This document shows positions 32,890 through 38,847 of a DNA stretch of 38,847 bases, one piece after another. The notes under the pieces are model-generated. The model did not search any database. It saw only the letters and a program-made list of their open reading frames with translations, and was not told the origin of the DNA. The DNA lies in NCBI GenBank assembly GCA_003151155.1, contig PLWX01000117.1, positions 1-38,847 of the forward strand, written 5' to 3'. This DNA is from Acidobacteriaceae bacterium. Its GTDB lineage: Bacteria; Acidobacteriota; Terriglobia; Terriglobales; Acidobacteriaceae. The position numbers and the translations under genes were made by a program. The first letter of the stretch is position 1. Each line of letters begins with the position of its first letter.

Positions 32890-32978
32890 TGGAATGGAAG
32901 TTGCTCCGCGAGAGAATTCGTTGAGCACGGATTCTAAAACAAAACAGGCCGACGCGCAGGTAGGCGAGGAAAGAGAGC

Positions 32979-34298
32979 CTACTTCTTCTCGTTTGACCAG
33001 TCGAAAAGTTTGCCAGTCTGTCGCATGAGCTGCATCTGCGCCTTTTCCATCTCGAGTTGCGCATCGAGATAGGACGCGTAGCGGTCGGAAGCGTCGAGTC
33101 GCGCGTTCTCTACATCGCGCGCGGTCGCATTGCCAGATTCGAGGCGACTCTGCGCAGCGTCCACGGTGGTATTGGCGATCTCGTATTCGAGTTTCGCGAC
33201 TTCGGCCGCGGCAGAGAGTTGTGCCAGGCTTCGCTGTAATTTGAGCGTGTCTTCTTTGACCTGGTTGCGGGCGAGTTCCGCTTCTTTCTTGGCCTTGATC
33301 ACGTCGGCGTCCGCAGCCTCGGCAGTGGCCCGCTGCGAAGCATTAAAAATCGGGAAACGGATGTTCACGCCAATGCTGGCATTGTCAGGTTGATAGCGCA
33401 GGTAGTAGAGATCGTAGTGATTGAACCTGCTCAGGCGCGCATATTGCGCGGCGAAATCGACCGTCGGAAGCCACTGCTTGTGCTCCGCCCGAGCACGGAA
33501 TTCTTCCGCCTGCGCCCGCTGGTCCGCGACTTTCACCATCGGACTGCTTTCCACCGCCAGAGATGCGAGATCGGCGTCCTGCTGTACGTCTGGAAACTTC
33601 GGCAGCGATTCCGCATCGGTCACCAGGTCGGCAAGAACAATGCCCGTGAGCTTCGAAAGATGTTCGCGCAAAACATCCACGTTCGCTTGAATCTCCGCCA
33701 TTCGCATGCGCACGCGCGCGGAGTTCAGTCGCGCTTTCTTGCTGTCGAGTTCGCTATCGATGCCTTGGCTGACACGCTGCGATGTGATGAACTCCGCGTG
33801 ATGGGCGGCCTCACCTTCGTCCTTGAGCACCTTCAGCTTTGAGAGTGCCTGGTCCAACTCGATGTACGAAGTGGCAGCGTCGAGAATCACCTGGTTCCGC
33901 TTGTCCAAGGTTTGTGTCGAGGCCGCCTGCCACTGCATTTGAGCCGAGCGAATATAGTCGCGCTGTGGAATGTTCAGCACCATCGATTGCGTGTTGAAGT
34001 TGATGATGGAAGGTGCCGAGCCTTCGAGGGTCAACGGAAAACCGAACGACGCTCCGAGGCCCGACCCGACAATGGCTTGCGGAATGTAAGCATCGCGCGC
34101 CTGCGAGAGACTTGCCCGGGCGTGGGCGGCTTCGGCGGCTGCGATGGCCATCGTGCCGCTGTGCTTCATTGCGTCATCGATCACCTGGCTAAAGCGAACG
34201 GATTGCGCGGAAACGCTTCCGCCTAGGGAAACCGAGAGCAACACCAGGGTTCCTGCGTGCTGAACCCTTCGTCGTATTGTCGTTAAGTTCGATCCCAT
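32979..34298 (-). CDS. TolC-family outer-membrane efflux protein
   Basis: A 439-residue outer-membrane channel subunit with a signal peptide ending near GGSVSAQ. The long heptad-rich helices typical of OEP repeats are present twice (for example ARASLSQARDAYIPQ and KAKKEAELARNQVKEDTLKLQRSLAQL), along with strand-like GFPLTLEGSAPSIINFN and NASIGVNIRFPIFN. It would form the trimeric outer duct for an export pump. It follows the HlyD-like adaptor and TPR genes at 51 nt, on the same strand, but no inner-membrane transporter is in the cluster. Confidence 0.88.
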   Translation of the reverse strand: MGSNLTTIRRRVQHAGTLVLLSVSLGGSVSAQSVRFSQVIDDAMKHSGTMAIAAAEAAHARASLSQARDAYIPQAIVGSGLGASFGFPLTLEGSAPSIINFNTQSMVLNIPQRDYIRSAQMQWQAASTQTLDKRNQVILDAATSYIELDQALSKLKVLKDEGEAAHHAEFITSQRVSQGIDSELDSKKARLNSARVRMRMAEIQANVDVLREHLSKLTGIVLADLVTDAESLPKFPDVQQDADLASLAVESSPMVKVADQRAQAEEFRARAEHKQWLPTVDFAAQYARLSRFNHYDLYYLRYQPDNASIGVNIRFPIFNASQRATAEAADADVIKAKKEAELARNQVKEDTLKLQRSLAQLSAAAEVAKLEYEIANTTVDAAQSRLESGNATARDVENARLDASDRYASYLDAQLEMEKAQMQLMRQTGKLFDWSNEKK

Positions 34299-34349
34299 TC
34301 TCTAGGGCAGTATAAATCGCAGCCGCTCGCGATTCGTTGGCGAGATTGG

Positions 34350-35312
34350 CTAGCCTTGCAATTTCTGCAAAGCAGACTGCGCTTTCTTGAAGTCACTGGC
34401 CATGGCCAATGTCGCGCGGTACTCCGCGATTGCATCGTTCTGACGCTGCATTTTTTCCAGGACCTGTCCCATCAAAAAGTGTGCCCGAAAAGCGGGAGCA
34501 TCTTCATCGAAGTGGCCTTCGTCCAGGTACTGGCGAAGATACTGGATGGCGCCGGGCAGGTTGCGCCCGGCGCGGTTCAACACTCCTGCGGAATCGTACA
34601 GCACACCCGACGATCGTCCCGGCGTTGCAACCGCCTTCGTGATGGCTGCTTCCATCTCCGGCAGTCTGCCGCGCGATTGGTAAAACGACGCCAGGTTCAC
34701 CCAATAGTTCGCGGGAGTTTTCGCGGTAGCAATCGCTGCCTTGAACTCCACCTCGGCTTCATCGAAATTCTTTCCGTGCTGCGCCATACGCGCCCGTATC
34801 AGGTGCGAGGCTGCGGCATCGAAGCGGGAAGTCGCGTCCGCCTGGGCATTGGCTTTATCCATGCCGCCGCCCATGAACCCCGGCGCTTCGATGTAATACT
34901 CGGCGAGGTCCAAGCGCGCCTGGCTCGCTGCGGGATTCAGCTGCACAGCCTTCTCGAACTCCGACTTCGTTTTTCGCGCCAGGCTAGCGGCGCCGATCAT
35001 GCCAACCGTGTCCGCCTTTTCACCGTAGGCCCGCCCCATCCAGCTATGGAACTCGCTGCGGTTGGGTTGCAGCTTCAAAGCGCGTTGGCTGGCTGCAATC
35101 GCGTCGTCCCACTGTTCGATGGAGTAATAGGCGCGCGCCAGCAAGTTGAGGGAGTCGGCGTCGTTCGGGTCGGCTTTCACGCGCTCCTGAAGATGGCTGA
35201 TCGCTTCGTTGATTCTTCCGGAACGAATCAACTGCACTTCGCCATCGGCGGGGAAGCCAAGCCCAGTACATGACAGGAGAAGTATCGCCGAAGACAGGAT
35301 GCGGCGGATCAT
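34350..35312 (-). CDS. TPR-repeat lipoprotein or periplasmic protein in the efflux operon
   Basis: A 320-residue protein. The N-terminus (MIRRILSSAILLLSC) has a lipobox-like LLSC with Cys15, or else an ordinary signal peptide. Several TPR units follow (AISHLQERVKADPNDADSLNLLARAYYS, AASQRALKLQPNRSEFHSWMGRAYGE, further units to the C-terminus), consistent with a scaffold in the periplasm. Its ATG overlaps the TGA of the upstream HlyD-like gene (ATGA), so the two are translationally coupled and probably functionally linked. It is possibly an assembly or docking factor for the TolC-HlyD complex; this is inferred from position. Confidence 0.8.
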   Translation of the reverse strand: MIRRILSSAILLLSCTGLGFPADGEVQLIRSGRINEAISHLQERVKADPNDADSLNLLARAYYSIEQWDDAIAASQRALKLQPNRSEFHSWMGRAYGEKADTVGMIGAASLARKTKSEFEKAVQLNPAASQARLDLAEYYIEAPGFMGGGMDKANAQADATSRFDAAASHLIRARMAQHGKNFDEAEVEFKAAIATAKTPANYWVNLASFYQSRGRLPEMEAAITKAVATPGRSSGVLYDSAGVLNRAGRNLPGAIQYLRQYLDEGHFDEDAPAFRAHFLMGQVLEKMQRQNDAIAEYRATLAMASDFKKAQSALQKLQG

Positions 35313-36562
35313 TGACCTTCCACTTTGACTTTCATGCCATCGCGCAAGGGCTGCATGTTGAGGGAATTCAGGGCCACCAGCGATTTGTCACTCAGGCCGG
35401 AGACTTCAACCCGGGTCAAATTCGAAATTCCTGTCACTACATTCTGCCGGTGAATCTCGTTCTTGATTACGACGAAGACAAACTTCTGGTTGCCATCTTG
35501 CCGCACTGCTTCACGCGGAACGCTAATCACGTCACTGCGGGCTGCCGTTACAATCGTCACCGAGACATTAATGTTCGGCAGCAATTTGAGATCGTCGTTA
35601 GGGACATCCACCACGATTTCGCCAACCATCCGCGTTCCCCGTGTGACGACCGTCGAAGGCACGCGTGCTACGGTTCCCGTCCAGTTGCGATCCGGGAGAG
35701 CATCCCACGAGACCGCGACTTGCTGTCCCTGCGACAATCGGCCGATGTCCGGTTCGTCGATAAACGCTCGGACTTGTACGGTCTTTAATTCTGCAACGCC
35801 CACTAGAAGGTCCCCGGGATTGACGAATGTCCCTTGGCGAACTGGCAGGTTATAGACCGTGCCATCCACCGTCGAACGAACGCCAGTCTCGGCCAGTATG
35901 GCTTGGGCTGCATCGTAAGTAGCCTTCGCCTCGGTCTCAGTGGCCTGCACGCGCAACACATCTTGCGGAGAGAAGCGCTGCGTTCCTTGCTGCTGCAGCG
36001 ACTGTACAACCGCATCCGTGATTCTTAACTGATTTTCAGCGGTCTGTACTTCCGCCGGAGAAGCAGCTCCGTTCTGCTGCAGCTTTTTCAGGGCTTCGAG
36101 GTTGCGAACTGCACTGTCACGATCCGCCTGCGCCTTTACCAATTGCGATTGGCGGCTGAGTACCTCTTCACGGCTGCCGCCGGCCTGCACAGCGGCCTCC
36201 TCTGCCTCGGCAGCCTTGATCTGTGCGAGCGCCCGTGCGGACTGCGCACGCACCGTCGCGTCGTCCAGGGTGAGCAGCAGTTGCCCCTTCTTCACGCGGT
36301 CGCCGGCCTTCACGTAGATTTTTTGAACCGTGGTAGAAATCGGAGCGTGCGCCTGGAAGTCGATGGTTGGCTCAACCTTGCCGTTAGTGGAAATGTTCGC
36401 CGTGAGAGGTCCGCGATCCACGCGGTCGGCGCGGATGGAGGCGGTGCCCTTGCGCATGACCAGCATGGTTGCGCCGGCGATTACCAGGATCAAGAGCAAC
36501 GCGGGCAGGAGCGCACTCCGTCTGCTCCCGTTGCCGTTCAGGTTATTGTCGCGCGAAGTCAT
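35309..36562 (-). CDS. HlyD/RND-type periplasmic adaptor (membrane fusion protein)
   Basis: A 417-residue efflux adaptor. The start at ATG 36562 (MTSRDNN) has GAGACGA upstream; the frame extends 30 codons further without family sequence. One N-terminal membrane helix (ALLPALLLILVIAGATMLVM) is followed by a lipoyl-like half motif (VEPTIDFQAHAPISTTVQKIYVKAGDRVKKGQLLLTLDD), a long alpha-hairpin (AQSARALAQIKAAEAEEAAVQ, then LKKLQQNGAASPAEVQTAENQL), the second lipoyl half (VDGTVYNLPVRQGTFVNPGDLLVGV) and a beta-barrel plus membrane-proximal domain (IRHQ-like segments near the C-terminus). It links an inner-membrane pump to TolC. It is the first gene of the adaptor-TPR-TolC unit. Confidence 0.9.
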   Translation of the reverse strand: MTSRDNNLNGNGSRRSALLPALLLILVIAGATMLVMRKGTASIRADRVDRGPLTANISTNGKVEPTIDFQAHAPISTTVQKIYVKAGDRVKKGQLLLTLDDATVRAQSARALAQIKAAEAEEAAVQAGGSREEVLSRQSQLVKAQADRDSAVRNLEALKKLQQNGAASPAEVQTAENQLRITDAVVQSLQQQGTQRFSPQDVLRVQATETEAKATYDAAQAILAETGVRSTVDGTVYNLPVRQGTFVNPGDLLVGVAELKTVQVRAFIDEPDIGRLSQGQQVAVSWDALPDRNWTGTVARVPSTVVTRGTRMVGEIVVDVPNDDLKLLPNINVSVTIVTAARSDVISVPREAVRQDGNQKFVFVVIKNEIHRQNVVTGISNLTRVEVSGLSDKSLVALNSLNMQPLRDGMKVKVEGQ

Positions 36563-36834
36563 TCGTCTCGAATTTTTTAGTATAGCGTACGGCTCCGGCC
36601 GCTCCGGTGACCTTGCGGGTGCCACGCCTGTCGCTCTCGACGTTCCAGCCATCTCTCATTGGACGCAAATTTTGAACTTTCGGTGCGAAAAAGAGAGACT
36701 ACTTTGCTTTGTGACAGCCATTGTCATATTGTCGACATCTCAACCAACGACAGCAAGCGACTTCAGCGGGTGCGATCGTCTCCGAAAAAGTGCGACCGGA
36801 GCGGGTTTCATCAGCCAGGCAGGACCTCCCCTTT

Positions 36835-37740
36835 ATGAGATTCCGGCAGTGGTGGAACGTCATCAGAAAGTCCGCTATCGACATCAATAACAACCACACC
36901 CTCGCTTTTGCAGCGTCCCTCTCTTATTACTTCGTCATTTCCCTCTTTCCCGCTTTGATCGCCCTGGCTGCAGTGGTGTCACTTCTACCGATTCCTAATC
37001 TCTTTCAGGACATCCTGGATGTGTTTGCGCGAGTCGTGCCGCCGGAAGGCATGGGAGTCGTGAATAAGGTTGTTGCCGACGTGATTCGTCCGCACAGCGG
37101 CGGCCTGCTCAGCCTCGGATTGCTTGGCACGTTGTGGTCTGCATCGAGTGGCTTTGCCGGAATGATCGAGGCACTCGACGTTTCGTATGAAGTCCCCGAA
37201 ACCCGGCCTATCTGGAAAACGCGCCTGCTTGCCCTTGGCCTTACCTTGCTCGTGGGCAGTTTGCTTGTGCTCTCGTTCCTTTGCATGACGCTGGGACCGC
37301 ATGTTTTTCAGCTCTTCGCGGACAAGATTGGCCTCGGGCCCACATTCATTTTCGTCTGGAAGTACGCTCGTTGGGTAGTCGCTGGTGTCTTCGTGGTGCT
37401 TTCGATCGAACTCATTTATTTCATCGCGCCCAACGTTCGGCAGCGCTTCGCTCAAACTTTACCGGGAGCGATCGTTGCGCTGGTGGGATGGGTGTTGCTC
37501 ACAGTTGGACTTGGTGTGTATTTCGAAAAGCTCGCGAACTTCAATAGAACTTATGGCACACTCGGCGCAGCGATCGCCTTGCTGGTCTGGCTCAACTGGA
37601 CATCGTTTGCCGTGTTGATCGGCGGGGAACTGAACTCCGAGATCATCCAGGAACGCGGTGACGGTAAGCTGGAATTGAAGCATGCACCGCCCGCCAAGGT
37701 AAAGCCGGTGCCTTCGGATTCCGCACAACTGGCGGCATGA
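36835..37740 (+). CDS. YihY/BrkB (UPF0761) family inner-membrane protein
   Basis: A 301-residue multispanning membrane protein. The start at ATG 36835 (MRFRQWWNVI) is chosen with AGGA about 10 nt upstream; the frame runs back to 36721 without family sequence. Signature elements are HTLAFAASLSYYFVISLFPALIALAAVVSLL, LLSLGLLGTLWSASSGFAGMIEALDVSYEV, and a late FNRTYGTLGAAIALLVWLNWTSFAVLIGGELNSE. About six membrane segments are apparent. The family was once called RNase BN; its true role is uncertain. The C-terminal tail (residues about 275-301) is Lys/Pro-rich. It is divergent from the HlyD-like gene across about 270 bp. Confidence 0.92.
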   Translation: MRFRQWWNVIRKSAIDINNNHTLAFAASLSYYFVISLFPALIALAAVVSLLPIPNLFQDILDVFARVVPPEGMGVVNKVVADVIRPHSGGLLSLGLLGTLWSASSGFAGMIEALDVSYEVPETRPIWKTRLLALGLTLLVGSLLVLSFLCMTLGPHVFQLFADKIGLGPTFIFVWKYARWVVAGVFVVLSIELIYFIAPNVRQRFAQTLPGAIVALVGWVLLTVGLGVYFEKLANFNRTYGTLGAAIALLVWLNWTSFAVLIGGELNSEIIQERGDGKLELKHAPPAKVKPVPSDSAQLAA

Positions 37741-37787
37741 AGCCTGCCAGATTCCGCTGGGTCTGCGCTTCCGTTTAAAATGGAAGC

Positions 37788-38201
37788 ATGCCCAAACAAC
37801 CCGCATACACGGCGGAGCATGCTGCCGCCGGCTTGGACACCAAGTTTCAGGAAATTGAAACCTGGCCGAACCAGTTTCCGAATTACGAGATCGAGATCGA
37901 TGTCCCCGAGTTCACCTCGGTGTGTCCGAAAACCGGCCTGCCCGATTTCGGTACGCTCTGGATCCGCTACATGCCCAACAAGAGCTGCCTCGAATTGAAG
38001 TCGCTCAAAGAGTATCTGTTCACTTATCGCAATCTCGGCATCTTTCAGGAAAACATCGTGAACCAGGTGCTCAAAGACGTAGTGAAGGCGACGAAGCCGG
38101 TGTGGGCTGAGGTACGAGGCGTCTTCAACGCTCGCGGCGGCATTGGCACGACGGTGATTGCGCGATTTCCACGCCCAAGAAGTAAGCCGATCGAACCTTA
38201 A
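37788..38201 (+). CDS. queF: NADPH-dependent 7-cyano-7-deazaguanine reductase
   Basis: Reduces preQ0 to preQ1 in queuosine biosynthesis, for tRNA modification. It is a 137-residue unimodular QueF. The catalytic Cys46 lies in FTSVCPKTGLPDF and Asp53 in the same segment. LELKSLKEYLFTYRN is the family signature, and the NADPH-binding part follows. In the position of the usual FHE motif the protein has FQE (IFQENIVN), so the His is replaced by Gln; I recall this variant from other QueF proteins, so activity is still likely. The ribosome site is weak. It starts 47 nt after the YihY-like gene and may be read with it. Confidence 0.93.
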   Translation: MPKQPAYTAEHAAAGLDTKFQEIETWPNQFPNYEIEIDVPEFTSVCPKTGLPDFGTLWIRYMPNKSCLELKSLKEYLFTYRNLGIFQENIVNQVLKDVVKATKPVWAEVRGVFNARGGIGTTVIARFPRPRSKPIEP

Positions 38202-38249
38202 CGTTCACCATAACCGCTACTTCGGGCGTGGTATCCTCACCGCCATCGC

Positions 38250-38847
38250 ATGGCATTCAGTTCCAGCGCACCGCGTCCTCTTGTCAGCGCCACTGCTGCG
38301 CGCTGGGCACTGCTGCTGCTCACCGCTCTCAATTTTCTGAACTACATCGATCGCTCGATCCTCTTCGCGGTGCAGCCGCAGATCGCAGCGGAGTTTCACT
38401 GCAGCGACCGGCAGATCGGCCTGCTGACCTCCGCATTTTTCTTCTGTTACATGTGCTTCGCGCCGGTTGCCGGCTTTCTCGCCGACCGCGTCGCCCGCAA
38501 GTACATCATGGCTGTCGGAGCGGTCTTGTGGAGCGTTGCCACCCTGATGACCGCAGTCACGCACAGCTATAACGTGCTGCTGATCCGCCACACGATTGTC
38601 GGTATCGGCGAGGCGACGTTCGTTACGATCACTCCGGCCTTCGTCTCCGACCTTTTTCCAGAGCACCGTCGCGGCCGCATCATGGCGGTATTTTATGTGG
38701 CTATTCCGGTGGGCACGGCAATCGGCTACTTGCTCGGAGGAGCCCTCGGCCAAAGGTACGGATGGCGCGCACCTTTTTATGTCTGTGCGGCTCCCGGCGT
38801 TTTGCTTGGGTTACTCCTGCTATTCGTGCCGGAGCCGATACGCGGTG
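38250..38847 (+). CDS. MFS transporter, N-terminal part (runs off the window)
   Basis: An open frame from ATG 38250 to the last base (199 codons and a spare base), so the C-terminal half is missing. About five to six membrane segments are visible. The first is WALLLLTALNFLNYIDRS, the start typical of sphingosine-1-phosphate-like (spinster) and hexuronate-type MFS carriers. The loop signature FLADRVARKYIM (MFS motif A: GxLaDRxxRk) comes after the second segment. Later segments include RHTIVGIGEATFVTITPAFVSDLFPEHRRGRIMA, also family-like. The substrate cannot be inferred. The gene follows queF at 48 nt on the same strand. Confidence 0.88.
   Translation, partial: MAFSSSAPRPLVSATAARWALLLLTALNFLNYIDRSILFAVQPQIAAEFHCSDRQIGLLTSAFFFCYMCFAPVAGFLADRVARKYIMAVGAVLWSVATLMTAVTHSYNVLLIRHTIVGIGEATFVTITPAFVSDLFPEHRRGRIMAVFYVAIPVGTAIGYLLGGALGQRYGWRAPFYVCAAPGVLLGLLLLFVPEPIRG

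Noticed and set aside
1-38847. CRISPR arrays, IS elements, toxin-antitoxin pairs and riboswitches
   Set aside because: No regularly spaced direct repeats, transposase genes, paired small antitoxin/toxin frames or recognisable riboswitch folds were seen.

Overview
The window reads like a chromosomal segment of an Acidobacteriota bacterium (Koribacter/Terriglobia-like). This is inferred from gene content and protein style, not from a marker gene: signal-peptide-rich TPR and DUF3857-type proteins, an S9 peptidase, secreted amidohydrolase and phosphoesterase genes, a four-subunit 2-oxoacid:ferredoxin oxidoreductase, and a cyclic-2,3-DPG-synthetase-like gene fused to a carbamoyl-transfer operon. 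No rRNA gene is present. One tRNA gene (Arg, anticodon CCG) was found. No CRISPR array or IS element was recognised.

Region A (1-5.65 kb, all minus strand) is a three-gene unit: a predicted beta-barrel envelope protein, a secreted M6-type zinc metalloprotease and a secreted caspase-fold protease with a coiled coil and a degenerate OmpA-like tail. Region B (5.65-8.1 kb) is gene-poor. It holds a gene broken by two compensating frameshifts, a small basic AT-hook-like protein and a dense cluster of TGACA/TGTCA pentamers beside the next gene. Region C (8.1-12.54 kb) is an integrated element. It carries a P-loop replication ATPase, a zinc-ribbon protein, an excisionase-like HTH protein divergent from a MerR-like regulator, and a tyrosine integrase. 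The integrase reading frame runs antisense through the 3' end of tRNA-Arg, its evident attachment site. The distal attachment site was not found by eye, so the protease operon may be cargo of this element or a neighbour of it.

Region D (12.6-18.6 kb) returns to ordinary chromosomal genes: gmd and fcl for GDP-L-fucose, a small membrane protein, a SufT/MIP18-like Fe-S assembly protein, a TPR/DUF3857-like secreted protein, and an exported protein built from GX3 glycine repeats. Region E (18.6-21.5 kb, minus) is a compact, translationally coupled korDABC-type operon. Region F (21.9-24.8 kb) has an S9 prolyl-oligopeptidase-type peptidase facing a lipoprotein phosphoesterase.

Region G (25.4-31.1 kb, plus) is a metabolic cluster: a P-loop cyclic-2,3-DPG-synthetase homologue, ornithine carbamoyltransferase, carbamate kinase, an aspartate-carbamoyltransferase homologue with altered active-site residues, and ornithine aminotransferase. 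Together they could turn citrulline into ornithine plus carbamoyl phosphate, make ATP from the latter and send ornithine to glutamate semialdehyde. The second transcarbamylase and the P-loop protein have no obvious place in that scheme, which makes this the second candidate for new biology.

Region H (31.1-36.6 kb, minus) has a DUF302 protein, a secreted amidohydrolase, and a TolC-TPR-HlyD export set without its pump. Region I (36.8 kb to the end, plus) has a YihY/BrkB membrane protein, queF, and the N-terminal half of an MFS transporter that runs off the window.
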